From positions 62,001 to 126,000 of the forward strand of contig QANY01005768.1 in the NCBI GenBank assembly GCA_003255025.1: DNA of 64,000 bases, in the 5' to 3' direction. The notes under the pieces were generated by a model. It searched no databases and was not told the origin of the DNA. It was given only the letters and a program-made list of their open reading frames with translations. The stretch comes from Datisca glomerata. Lineage: Eukaryota; Streptophyta; Magnoliopsida; Cucurbitales; Datiscaceae. This document shows positions 10,520 through 23,671 of this stretch, piece by piece (the stretch's first letter is position 1; the number at the start of each line of letters is the position of its first letter). Position numbers and translations under genes: made by a program.

Positions 10520-13217
10520 TGAAATATATGTTAGTATAATCAAATTTAACCATATGATAATGTCTTCTTATCATGATTATCCCTGATATTAATTTATAAT
10601 GGATTAAACACCATAGCGTAAGAATGCTAAAATAGCATACTAATGTTATGTTCTTGTATACATTTACCTTTATTATGTTTTTAATTAGCTTTATGCAATG
10701 ACTATTTGAGATAACGAATTAATTGGAAGTGACATATATCAGCAATCTTAATAGATGATAACCATGATGTGTAAAGAATTTCAAGAATGCAAGAAACTTA
10801 TTTGATCTAGTTACAACATGCTCTTCTCCAAGTTTTTCACAATTTATAATGTTAAAAGAATCATATTAGTAAAGTTTCACCATGTAGGTAAGTTAGTTAA
10901 AAAGTCTATAAATGTCCAAATCTCTATATTCATATAAAAAATGACGTTGATCATGTTGTTCTCTCTAATGTAGGACTTTCTCTTTTATTTGATTGCTTAA
11001 AGGACAACAAGTACAATAGTATTCATCTAATAATAAACATACATCTGAAATAACATAGTTTTCATGAAAGTAAACAACCTCAAGTAATATCTCCTTCCAA
11101 CTACAATATTCCGTATAGAAACATGAAAAAGGCAATGAGAAACTAGTCAACAACATAGTAAGTTCAATTTGATTAAGTAAATCCAATTCAGGCTAATGAT
11201 ATTGAGACATAAATTTCAGAAGTAAATGACTACCAACTTTGTCAATGCCGACAAGTCTTTCCTATTGATGACCGATAACCAAGAGGTTTCACCTAAAAAA
11301 ACAAGGAGACACTTTTAAAATTCAAGTGCAAACCAATGTTACGTTCTCAAGTAAATCTATTCTAACTATAACAATATTAATCTTATTTCTCAAGAGCAAC
11401 CTACAACATTAAGACATGAACATAATCCAGCCCTTTTACCAAAGCATAAACAATGAAGTAAATAAGCATTACATAAAAATGTCATTGGAAAATATAAATC
11501 GTTCATATACAAAGACAACCCAGATAGTGTACAAACTGATAGTTAACTATATTCGTTGTTCATAGAAGAAAAAAACTATGAGTCAATAGATAAAATTATA
11601 ACGAACTGTATTCACACTTTTTGGTTCCATTGGAATAATGAGAATAAACTCTTGACCATTTGAGTTCCATACCACAATAGCATTAACAAAATGTTTTATG
11701 TGAGATTAGGTGGTAACATTAATTAAGCCTATATGTTTAAGATAGTAATGACACAACGATTTCTATCTCTTCTCATAGAATGTATTATATGTTGACTATA
11801 TGGAATAATTCTTGCAAACCAATTGGTTGCTTGCATGTCAATTTTAATTTGACAAAAACATACACTTAAAGAAAATATTCTTTTAATTTTTTTCCTAAAG
11901 ACACTAACTTTGGCAAGGAAGAATATATGAAAGGAAGCAACCCTTTGCAAATATATTATTTCAAAGGGGCGGGAAAATGATATAAATTGGCCTCTCAGTG
12001 AAGCTGCGGCTACTCGAGCTAAATGGCCTATGTATCTTTTTTCAAAAAAATTAAACAAAATTTGTGTAAAAGGAAATAGTTTATGATTTCAAGCGAGCAC
12101 GGGGGCTTACTTAACTAATCTAAGAAACTAAAATAACTCATTCATACAGATCTCTTCATGGATTTCACTTCCAAAATGAAAATCTATTATAATTCTTGGT
12201 GACGATATAGAAAATCTAAAAAAACAATACATAGAAGAGGGGCACTCACAGAAAAAATAATGTTCGGTAAGCAACACCCACATCAGAACTTCCCAAGAAT
12301 ATGAAAATGCATAGAACAAGAGATAATAAACTGGCCTCTCTTTCCCCCATAAGCATATCTTTAATAGTAAAATAGTATAATTGAACTTTTGGAAAGAAAT
12401 GACTAATTTCTTATTTCTTCTATCATGCCTAATGAGAAGGCGTATAATTCCACCAAAATAAATCAAGTGAAACAAAAATAGCATTAGAAAATAGGCAAAT
12501 ACTTACATCATCAGAAACTAGACCAAGGTCATATAAGCTCTATTTCCTTTTTCTCAACTCGAAAGAAACTCTCTATAAATAAAGTTCACAATTTAAAGAT
12601 GATAAAATAGTTTATTAGTATATTTTTTATAAAGAAACCAAAGCCGAAGTAATTAATATAATCAGTTTGTAGAAGAAGACCATCTTTTAAGATTCTGCAC
12701 TCTCCAAACTTCAATGATTACAATATCAGCACATTTAAATGTAAAATTAGAGCACTCTTGCTGGAAACATACAAGGAATGGCCAACATACATGTTTTATG
12801 GAACCATTGAATTTTGGTGTAGAAGGCAAAAAATAAAGGCCAAAGGACACCTAGATAACACAAAATTGGAAGTAAATAGCAAGATAAACAATTGATACTA
12901 TGGCACTCACGTTACTTAACCCACTCTGTAAATTCAAGTACCCTAAACTAAGACTTAGTCTCTTCCAAATAGAACTCCTAGCTTCACAGCAGAAACCCAC
13001 AATTTCAAGAAATTGGGACAAACAAAACCCTAGGTTCTCGTTCCTGAATGTAATAATCTGGCCAAAATCAAACAAATAATTAGAGATAACCACACGCACA
13101 CAACCATGTGCAAAGTTCTATAAAGCTATAATGAAAAAGCATGCCCTAGATTATGGGGTAAAAGTCAAAGGACAGAAAGGAGGAAAGAAGAAGGGGAAAG
13201 AGGACGAACACACCATA
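10520..13217. other. AT-rich spacer, no confident gene
   Basis: Several minus-strand frames of 60-120 codons occur (11729-12058, 12128-12484, 12851-13099) but show no recognisable family and look like chance frames. A few good donor sites (for example near 12503) hint at a minus-strand transcript running from the CT-rich tract at 13218 toward 10100, which would include the three exon-like segments there. I cannot build a coding model. Confidence 0.4.

Positions 13218-13259
<42 letters not shown>
13218..13259. repeat. (GA)n microsatellite
   Basis: About 20 GA units. Read on the minus strand this is a CT tract followed by an ATG and 21 codons, as in some plant 5' leaders, but no downstream gene could be confirmed. 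Confidence 0.95.
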
Positions 13260-13260
<1 letters not shown>

Positions 13261-15288
13261 ACCAACTTCTACCATAATCAACTCGGAGAGACGGAGCTCT
13301 GAGATTTCTCCTAGGCAAGCTTCAACTTAGAGGAGAAAAAATTCGTCGCCATGCCCTAATCGCGATGTTATAGTCAAAGAAGGGGGGAAGCGATGTAATC
13401 AAAGAAGGGGGAAGTGGAAAATATGAAGATGGGTAATGTGTATCTATTCTACCGGTTTCAAAGGAAGTTAAACTTAAAAACCATCCAATGGCTAGGTCTA
13501 ATTTGGTCATATCCTACTGCCGAGATTAATGCCAGCATCAATGCTGGGAAAAAAATTTCCAACATTGAAGAGGGGCCCCTCTGTGTCTCTTTAAGAAAGG
13601 AAAAATCTGAATCCGCAGACAACATGCTACTTTTAGGAGAAAATACTCATTGCGTAGTAACGACGGAGACTCAGCATTCCTTTCAACGACCGATGGTTCA
13701 TCATTGAAACTTTTTTCTAGTGTCCGTATGGCACAAATCAGTGGCTTCTTTCTACGGAGCGGCAACAATAGAGGAAAAATGAGTTAAATATAAGACAAAC
13801 ACCTGCACCAGCTACCATGCAATTGCGGGTTAAAGATGAAAAAAAATCTGATTTTAAAGTAGTGAAGCTCATTTTGTTTCTATAGAATTAAAAAAAAAAA
13901 AAAAAATTCTATAAAAAATTTTCCCTTCTCTTAGTTTCTTAGATCCAAACCCAAGTTCTAGCTTCAAGTTCTTTTTTATGTTACTATATTGGATCTATAT
14001 TGTTTTTAACAATAACATACGGGAAGTAGAGAGAGAGTATGAGTAGAGAGAGAGTATGAGTAGAGAGACCTACTGTATGGTACACTCTCTTTCACTCTCC
14101 TACTGTATAGTACACTGACAACACCAAAAAAATGACTCTAATGTAGTTCTATATAAACAAGAAAACAGTCTATTAATTCTCTACAAGTTATTTTGTTGCA
14201 GCAATTTCTGACGAACAAAACAACCACCTTTACTGACCATGTATGCAACCCAATTGGTCATAAAATAGAGAAATTATTATAATTCTAGTCCGTTGATTTA
14301 GATTTAAATGACTCTAATCTATTTAAAACGAAAATCAAAAGGACAAACTTTTTTTTTTAAATTAGAGTAGATCTTAACCGTTTATTTTTTAATCTGACGG
14401 ACACGATTGACAGTCACATTATGACCGGCATATACAATAATTTCTCCATAAAATGAGGATTTGGTCTTCTTGGTATGAAGTTCAAACAACAAAAAAAAAT
14501 CACCTTTAGGCTTTATCATCCCAAGAAACCAAAGTGAGTTTCTAGTTCAAGTCAAACTTGGCATACCAAAACTTTTTAGCATTTGCCTAAGGCGTTGGCA
14601 AGCAGGAGTGCGAACTGAGAGAGACAAGTAATTTGCCTGCATACACACCATCAAAGCAATTAAACTGTTAACTTTCGTGCTGGGTAGGCTATTTATTGAT
14701 TGCTTTCCTATTCATTTCACAAAATCTACTGGTGTGGCCCTTTTCTGTCTGCCACATTCATATGAAAATATAAAGAAAAGGATTGTTGAATTGCTGTAAA
14801 GAGAAGCTTTCAAGGGTCCCAATTAACAACTACCAAAGACTAATCTCAACAACAAAACCAATCAACATTCCGACAGAGACCGTCACAAAGCTCTGGAAAA
14901 TCATATAACAGAAAGGAAAAAATATTAAAAAGCAGCCGCCCATGTCATCACAGTAAGGAACATTCCCATCAATAACACGACCCCATGACTCTCAATTGTC
15001 CTTAGCTACAAGATAATGATTTTCCATTAAATAAATAATACATATATATATAGTTGAGTTTCAATTCACCAAACAAAACAATCTCTCTCCTATCACTGTA
15101 AAATCTCAGAACTTGAGAAAATGCCAATACAGAGGCTATTTTAGCAGCAATTTGCATTCAGTATATAATTTTTTATTTTAATAGATTATTTTCTCGTTTG
15201 ATGAAAAGCCTTAATATATGCCAAAAATGTGAAAGGACAAAGAATATATGAGAGGAAAAACAAAAGGATGATCCGTATTTTTACACGT
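13260..15288. other. Spacer downstream of the PLATZ gene
   Basis: No gene recognised. It holds short repeats (GAGAGAGTATGAGTA twice at 14031-14064; a CAAAGAAGGGGG pair near 13373-13411) and A/T runs. The last ~200 bases should contain the 3' untranslated region of the PLATZ gene. Confidence 0.5.
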
Positions 15289-16905
15289 TTAACAGATAGG
15301 AGCCCGGTGAGGGATGCCTTTTCTCTTGTTCAAAACCTTTCTTGGCTTCAAGGATGAATTCACCCAAGTTTTCACCTCTTCGGTCGACTCAGCCATTGTG
15401 ATAGACGATTCCATTTCGCTCGTATTTGTTTCAGGGTAGTGTTCTATATTATCCTTCCACGACAGGTCACCAAATCGTGGGATTGAGGCTGTGATCAAAT
15501 TTTGGCTTTGATCTTTAAGCTTCACTGGAACTGCAGAGACCTAAAGTTTTTTCACCATTTAGAATTGATCATGAACATTGGAAATGTATTTGAGCAATGT
15601 GTGTATAGAAAGGATATTTACTTTGCAAGCTATTGAGCAGAAGCGATTAGGCAGATCTTGTATATGTCTACCACAGGTTTCGCAAGTTCCCCCGAACTTT
15701 GATTTAGTCGATGGTTTGTTGTCTTTCAATATGGGACGAGGATTCAGATGCACTGCTCTTTCACCATTAATTTTGTACGTCTGGTAAATGAAAAATCATC
15801 ACCACTTTAGTAACAATCAAACAATTAATCAGCTCTTGAAAGAAGTAAAAGAAGAATCAAACTAAACTATGTTTGCAGTTTGTTAAAGTACAGATTTAAA
15901 CAATTCAAACTCAAAGAAATTAAAAAAAGGGTATTACAGAATTGAAATTGACAGTAGAGAAAGAGAAACTAAAGGAACAAAAATACCCAAAACTAGCATA
16001 AATTTTTGTAGTTTGTTTTAACAAGTAGAACCAACTAGAGAACTCTTAGAACTTCAGAAGAATACAAATTAAATCAATACGATTTTATTATATCACCTCA
16101 TTAACTCATATGAAAAGAGTATCAAATTGAGGACGGAACAATAGAGACCTGAATCTTTGAACAATCAAGATGCTTCTGCATGTCATGAATGCGGACTACA
16201 TCATGATAGACGTATTTGCAGATCTGCAGCCGGCGATGAAGGCAATGAGCCGTCACACAATGCCTGCAGAAGCCAAGACTACAATCTATGCAAAATGCAT
16301 TTTTCTCGTTTTTCCGAAATTCCCGATGATGGGTACAAGAGCCGAAGAATTCGCTCTCAAGGAGAGTGCTAATCCAATCTGTTCTCCTTTTCTTCGTACA
16401 AGATTTGCATCCTACCTAGAAAACCATCACAATGACTTCATCAGATTGATAAGAAGAGCTTAAACTTGATACAAAACTAAATTTAGCAATAAATAAGTAA
16501 GAGATAAGGAAGTGTCATCAAACTGCAGTAAATTCAATCAAATCCACAGAACTCATTTCCAAATACATTGAGCAGTTACAAGTCCGATGGAGTTGAACAT
16601 TGACATTGCGAATTCTAAAATCCAATTTTGCGAATTTCAGCCAAAATATACAAAAACTGGGTTATCCAGTAAGAAATCGACCACAACTTTTCCTTTTTCC
16701 TTTCTCGGCAGCCAAACAGGTTGCACCAGAGAAAAGAGAAGCAACTAATCCACCAACAGTCAAAAACATTCACATCTGACGCTAAGTAAACATAAGTTCT
16801 AATTCATTATCATGAAGGTTCAATCGAATGAAGAAATCAATACGAAAAGTAAAATTTAAGAAAAAAACATAAAATTCAAAAGCTCATTGATTAAATTGTT
16901 ACCAT
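15289..16905 (-). CDS. PLATZ-family zinc-binding transcription factor
   Basis: A nuclear, plant-specific factor of the PLATZ family, which bind zinc and A/T-rich DNA and usually repress transcription. Model on the minus strand: ATG 16903-16905 at the end of exon 1; exon 2 16149-16415; exon 3 15622-15780; exon 4 15289-15540 with TAA. All introns are GT-AG and phases agree, giving 226 residues, normal for the family. Exon 2 begins VGCKSCTKKRRTDWIS and carries FFGSCTHHREFRKNEKN, then FCIDCSLGFCRHCV and HRRLQICKYVYHDVVR (cysteine/histidine zinc ligands and the invariant RRYVYHDVVR-like block). Exon 3 has ERAVHLNPRP, CETCGRHIQ and RFCSIACK, the second zinc cluster. The serine-rich tail is variable, ending KGIPHRAPIC. 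An exon 1 holding only the start codon is common in PLATZ genes. No lesion is seen. Confidence 0.95.
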
Positions 16906-17159
16906 TTCTTCGATTGCAAACTGAACTGGAATTGAACTGAAGGGTTTAGTGTAGTGATGAAGACAGAGAATTCGAAGAAAAATGGAACGATGAAGAATGA
17001 AAGGGACAGAAGATTGCGCATAGAGAATTTAGGAAAGAAAATCTCATTTGCTGATCTTTAAAAATAAACAAAAAATGGAAGCCGAAATCTTTGTCATTGT
17101 AAAGAGCTCTGCAGTGACACCCGCACTCGTTGAAGGTGGGCTTCATTCGGCGGGAAAGT

Positions 17160-20039
17160 TAATGCACAAGGACCGTAGGATTGACACTTCATCAGACGGT
17201 CGTAATTTTTAATTTCCTCTTCTTCTTTTTTAAATTTTTATAATCATGCTTAAGGAATGTTTGGAAAACTCTAATAATTTCATAATTGGATCATTCTATG
17301 CCATGGCATGTCATGTGAGGTGATTTAGAATTTATTTTATTTTTAATGGAATAATGTTATTTTTCCATTAACGTGAATTTAAATTCTAATTTTTTTTATA
17401 GTCGGTGTATAAAATTTTGAACCTCAATTTTATGTCATAGTAAATTTTATTGACAAATATAAATATAGACTTCACACTCTAACATAGGTTAAGACTATTT
17501 GTAAAAAAACAGGGTTAAGATTAGAAAAAATGTAGATTTTTCATTAAACATTTAGGCCAAGTGGAATTTCAGTCATTTTACTTATAATCAGTTTTAATGG
17601 GTCCATATATTTTGAAAATGTTTGAGATGGTCCTTATATATATTACTTCATTTTATCAAATAATATGTTAAATTCACTAAGGTAGCTGTAAAGTGGCAAA
17701 AAGTTTGGATAATGGTTATCAACCATACCTCATTTTACTTGCAAGTACGGATAGTATTGTTAGCATAGATGATCATAATAAAAGTTTGACTTTACGTTAT
17801 TTGAGTTAAATTTCATAAATTTCTCATTTTTTTATGTAAAAAAAACTATCGTTAAAACGATAATATATTGTCTTAAATTTTTGTCACCCGTAAGTTTGAT
17901 TGCATTAATATTGAGACAACTACGAAAATGATCCAAAAGAAAGATTGTAAAAACATCTGAAAAAAATTATAAAAATTATTGAAGTAACTATTAATTTAGT
18001 TAATAAATTACACATGTACCTAAATTTATTTAGGTCTATGTAATTTTCTTAACTAAATTAACTAATCTAATTATTCTTGACATTTCTACCATTTTTTAAA
18101 TTATTTTTACCCTTCACGCTGAAAATATAATTTTTCATAGAAAAGAAATAGTAGTTTGCCTTAATTTGATGAGAAAAGGTAGGCCGTGTATTAGGTGGGG
18201 CCAGTAATATAGAGAAAGGCCCATAAAATGTGACAATATGGTTAGCCACTTTAAGTCATTATCCGCCGAAATATCCGGGATTTCCGAAATCATTTTTGTT
18301 TTTGGCTCCTCTCATTAGTCATTAGCCTCTGCTTTTTTTCCCCTTCCTCTATTTTCCTTTTACTGTTTATATTTCCACTTATTCGTCTATTGTTTTGGTC
18401 ATTAATACCTGAAAGGGAAACAAATAAATAATGAGAGTTGACATATTTTCTTTCTAAATTGAGTTGACATTTCTATTATCTAATGACAAATTATAATAAT
18501 TTGAATTTATTCGCTTGCGAAATAGATTAAAAGAGTTAAACCACTAGATTAAATTCATTTTGTCATTCACGTGAGAAACTAAAAATGATTTTTTCTCTTT
18601 CTTTATAATTAATTTATAATTAAATTAGAGTATGGAAAATAGAGGAGATGATAGAATTAAGGTGCAATTTTTCACTAATTTGCAATAACATTGAACTTTA
18701 AAAAAAAATTAAACCTTTTAGAAATATATTGTGATAACAATGTTCCAACTTAAACTTCGGGTGTGGTATAATTCAAATTTGACCACTCGTTACATGTATA
18801 AAAATACATTCCACGTAATACATGCAAAATTAGTATTTTTTCTAGAGAGAGAAAACTCACTATTAATTTGGAAAAGATAAAATATAATGATGATGATCAC
18901 ATGTTTATTTTAATCTTCAGATGACACTGAGTAGTGTGAAAGTACTAAGCAGGAAAGAAACATATATACTTTTACAGTTTTGACTCATGGTATTTTCTTT
19001 TAATTTCTCTCAAGTAAATAAAGATTACCTAACATGCAAAACGCAAAGGATGGTATGTACTTGAAGATTTTTCTAGGTTATGGATATCGGGTTGATCCAC
19101 CGTTACATTATCTTTTGTGGGACTCGTATAAGAATTAGAGACGGACAATCTAAGGATGATGAAGCTCAATGCAATATCAGTCTGATACCAAATAAGGACC
19201 CATAAAATAATTCATTATCTTATTAACAATCATTAAAGTCTTTTGTCAATAAATAAGATTTAGACCGTGTTTGTTAGTAATTATGACTGAAAATAACTTT
19301 ATACATTGAAATAACATTATCTGAGTTCATAATTACATCATATACCTTTTTCTACAAAGGAGGAAAAAGGAGACTACACCCTCACATTGGCCTCCTACTT
19401 TATCTTTCCCCATTGCAGGTGTGGAGAGTGAGGTGGAATGAACACATTACTGACCTATCTCGCCTTCGAGGTTTAGCCGTCAACATTTATTATATATATG
19501 AAATAATTATTCATCAATTTGTTAGATTCTATCATATGAAGAGATAATTTGTCTCATTTGAAAATATTTATCTCAATTCATTTATATGAATTTTCATATT
19601 TCAATAACATAAATATATATAATTTAATTTTATAAAGTTTTAATGAATAAATTAATTAACCCAAAAATAATGTGAAAGTTCATCCAAATCATTTTTATGG
19701 AAAGGTACGTTTCTATTTACATAATATTATAAATATTTAATTTTACAATCTAATTATAAAAATATTATCATTTAATAAAAAATAATATTTTATTATATAA
19801 ATTATATTTTTTTGTCAAATTATTATATAAATTATAAAGTTAATATCATAGGACCCCTCGATTTTGTCTTAAAATCAATTTACCTCCCTAAATTATTTTT
19901 TCTTCCGAATTGATACTTAAACTTTTTCTATCCATTACTTTACTCTTCTTTACTCTTCTGAACTGAAATTTTGAGTTTAACGTCATTTAATTAATAATAT
20001 ATATTGCACATGATTCCTACTAATTCTTTAGGTTAATAT
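17160..20039. other. AT-rich spacer upstream of PLATZ
   Basis: Presumed promoter side of the PLATZ gene, then about 2.8 kb of very AT-rich DNA without a believable frame. A 16-base direct repeat (GTTAATATCATAGGA type) occurs at about 19840-19854 and 20034-20048, next to the left edge of the LINE. A stretch at 19260-19460 looks like old transposon debris but I cannot classify it. Confidence 0.4.
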
Positions 20040-22490
20040 CATAGGAGTGAAGCTGAGGCTCTTCAGACTCCGTTTTCTCTAGAGGAGGTGCAAGAGGTCT
20101 TGAACACTCTTGATGGGGACAAGGCCTCTGGCCAAATGGTTTCAATTTAGTTTCTCTAAGCATTGGTGAAACATTGTCCTTGAACTTTTTTTTTTATCTC
20201 GATGGAAGGTTTGAGAAGAGTCTTAATTCTACGTTCATTGTCCTTATCCCCAAAACTAAAGGCTTAGGGACTTCAGCCAATAAGTTTGGTCAACAACTTC
20301 TACAAAATTTTGTCCAAAGTTCTTGCTAACAAATTGAAGAGGGTTATTCACAAAGTCATTTCAAAGAACTAGCATGCTTTTGTGGCGGGTAAGCAGATCT
20401 TAGATACGGTCTTGATAGCTAATGAATGCATTGATTATAGATTGAAATCAGGCTACAAGGGGCTGATTTGTAAACTGGATATTGATAAAGCTTACGACCA
20501 AGTAAATTGGGATTTTTTCTTAACTCTTTAAATAGGAAGGGTTTTGGCTCTAAGTGGCGGTCTTGGATCGAGACTTGCATAACCATTGCCTCATTCTCCG
20601 TCATGGTTAATGGTTCGTCGGAAGGATTTTCAAAAGCTCTAGGAGATTAAGACAAGGAGATCCTTTGTCTCCTCTGCTGTTTATTTTAGTTATGGACTCG
20701 TTCAACCGTCTCATGTCTAAGATCTCCTTCAGAGGTTTGCTAAGGAGTTTTGAGGTTAATAGGGAAAATGGAATGCTCATTTCTAATTTATGTCGACGAC
20801 ACGATCATTTTTTGAAGCTAATAGGAGTGACCTTCATCTTCTGTGTACCCTTCTTCTTCTCGAAGCCGTTTCAGGCCTTCAAATTAATTTGGGTAAGAGC
20901 AAATTGATTCCGATAGGAGATGTGGAAAATATGGAGTTTTTGGCTTCCATCCTTAACTGTAAAGTTGGTAAGCTCCCTAGTTCTTACCTTGGGCTTCCTT
21001 TAGGAGCTGCAAGCTTGGGATCCTGTTATGGAAAGATTCTATAAGATGTTAGGGGGTTGTAAAGGTTTATGTATGCCCAAAGGGGGGAGGTTGACGTTGA
21101 TGAGTAGCACTTTGTCCAACCTGCCAGTTTAGTTCATGTCTTGGTTTCCCATTCCAGTAGCAAATAGATTGGGGAAAATTATGAGGGACATTCTCCGGTG
21201 TGGTACTTCCTCGAATCCTAAGATCCATCTTGTAAGATGAGATAAAACCTGTGAGCCCAAATCTTAGAGTGTGGGAGGTTAGTTATTACGAACCCAAGAT
21301 TGTTTAACCAATCTCTTCAAGGAAAATGGTTATAGAAATTCGCTTCTGAGAGTGACAACATGTGGAGAAATGTTGTACCTAACAAGTTCGATTTGGAGGA
21401 CTCTGGATGGATGACGCTTGATGGGTCTAATATTGCTGGATGTGGCCTTTGGTTCACTATTTTTATATAAATCTCACGATAATATTTTAAATCATGAAAT
21501 TTAAAATAAACATAATTTAAAACACAATTAAGTATATTAAACTTGTAAATTTAAAACACACACTCCATGAATAATTTCATATATATTACTTAAATTTATT
21601 TTAAAACCTCATATTTTATCCATTAGGGGGCGGGTACTTGTGGGTACACAAACTCGTGGATAATATTGTCATTTCTAGTAATGGCATGATAGTTGAAGTT
21701 TTTTTTTTTTGGGTGGGGGGACTTGAGTACTACATTTCCTTAATTATACAGGATGAGCACCAATAGACAAGCTTTTAAAGCTTTTATGGTAGGCTTCCTT
21801 AAGATAGATGGGAAAAACTTTGTGCGAGATCCACAGTTCGCTAGACCGCGCAACGATTGAGAATTAAATGATATGATCTAGTTTTTAAATGCCATACATA
21901 AAATCTCAATTACCCTTTGCAGAAAGATTCAGTGAAGTGGAATCACTCCAAGAGCGGAAGGTTCACAGTGAAATACTAAAAATTCTTAAACCATTCCCCA
22001 CATCTGATTTTCCCATGGAAAAATGTGTGGAAAGACCGGAGCTTCTCCTAAATTTGCCTTTTTATGTTGGTCAACAATCCTAGAAGCTAACATTACTAAT
22101 GATATGCTAAATAGAAGAGGTTTTCAACTGGCCAATAGATGCTACATATGTAAGAAGGCAGAGGAGGACAAAAATCACTTGTTTTTACAACCCTTTTGCT
22201 CACTAGATGTGGGTAGTGTTCTTGGTAGGCTGAATTTATCGTGGACTACTCCAGCTAACACCACACGTCTTCTCCTTGGCTGGAATTGTTTGGCACAATG
22301 GGTTGATAGATATTCGTTCATGGAGGATTATCCCTATATGTCATGAGAGAAACAAACGCATATTTGATCATGTTCATCCACCTTTTTGTTTATGTTTTCA
22401 ATTCTTTAGTTCTTGGTTGTAAATAGTGGCTCTTTGCTCTATTGACAGCATTTTTAGTAGCTAGACTCATAAAAGTTTCTTTTGTTTATA
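20040..22490 (+). mobile_element. Decayed L1-type LINE (reverse transcriptase and zf-RVT end)
   Basis: A non-LTR retrotransposon copy missing its 5' part (ORF1 and endonuclease). The plus frames give reverse transcriptase blocks in order: EALQTPFSLEEVQEVL, STFIVLIPKTKG (20230), [34 protein letters not shown] (20475), LRQGDPLSPLLFILVMD (20650), the catalytic YVDDTIIF at 20789-20812, then LGLPLG (20990). The C-terminal zinc region (22023-22346) reads VWKTGASPKFAFLCW, LANRCYICKKAEEDKNHLFL. Stops and frameshifts are many. AT-rich sequence at about 21460-21755 interrupts the homology and may be a separate insertion. The 3' end near 22490 lacks a clean poly-A tail. Confidence 0.85.
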
Positions 22491-23671
22491 ATATAATTAT
22501 TTTTATCCACCTCACACAGTTATCCAATCACCCATAATAAGTTAACGCTAGGTTTGTCAAACTCCTTTTATTTGTGAAGGTACATTATTGCGTCGTTATG
22601 GTACACTTAAACTACATCATTTTGTCAAGCTCCATGACAGTTTTTTATTAAAACCAAGGCTAAATTGCAAAACTATTTTGACTGTTTTGCAATTGCCTCA
22701 CTATAACTTTTTTTTATCAGTTCGTACTTTTATTGTAAACTTATAATTAAATCTCTGTTATACAAATCCACTAGTTATGTATGACCTTTCCTACTAATTT
22801 AATATCTTAGATTAACATTTTTCTTTTTTCAATTCCTATGCATACCGAAATCGAACTGCTAATGTGATCATAAGTGAATAAGTTTCAGGGTCATAGAAAA
22901 GTTGTAGTGCCTTGCAGCGTATAGTTACAATTGAAAACAAAACTTTAGGAAAAAAAAACAACTCTTATTGAATACAAATAAAGGTTGTATGGTCAGACAC
23001 CGGAGCAGTGATCAGTACAAGAAATGACATTGTTCAACTTCAACAAAAGACTCGTGGAGTACAATGTGCAAATCTGCGTGTCCTATATACAAGTTGTAAT
23101 TCATCACTACACAAATGGGTTCGAGTGTCCTATATACAAGTTTTAATATCCAATCAGTTATATCGATCACTTCCCACATAACATACACAATCAATACTTT
23201 CCTATTGATCTCTAAAGTTACTTTAGCAAATGGATTCGAGTTTGTCACCAAAATTTTGTCTTAAAAGACAATTATACGAAGGCATTGTTATTATGTAGTT
23301 TAGAAATTTTTTGTGAAAAACAGAACATGAATTGTTCTAGTACGTCTTCATCGCATACATTTTTTAAAGATATTATTGTCAAGCAGATCTAAAGGAAGAG
23401 CATATTGGCTATTAACTTAGCATATTGAAACATTGTAGAATATGTATACATATTTACCATATTGGGGTGTCATTAACCCTCTCTCTCTTTGTAACAAAAC
23501 TGTAAGATCAAGTGGATACAAAATCAACTGTGATTATCAGACAACGGGTCCTATTGGCATCAACTGTTCTCTTATACTGTCTCAAAGGTTGGAATCTCTG
23601 TTTATATCATGCAGAGAAGAATCATAGCTTGAGCTGTCACGTGAGTTGATCTTGCCTGATGAATAGTAGAA
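22491..23671. other. Spacer and probable 3' end of the POD1 transcript
   Basis: No gene. The part next to 23671 should include the 3' untranslated region of the minus-strand POD1 gene. Near 23078-23145 a short motif GTCCTATATACAAGTT occurs twice. Confidence 0.5.

Noticed and set aside
16946..17146. 66-residue frame upstream of PLATZ as an extra N-terminus
   Set aside because: It is not in frame with the conserved start through any splice site and has no PLATZ similarity; more likely leader or promoter.
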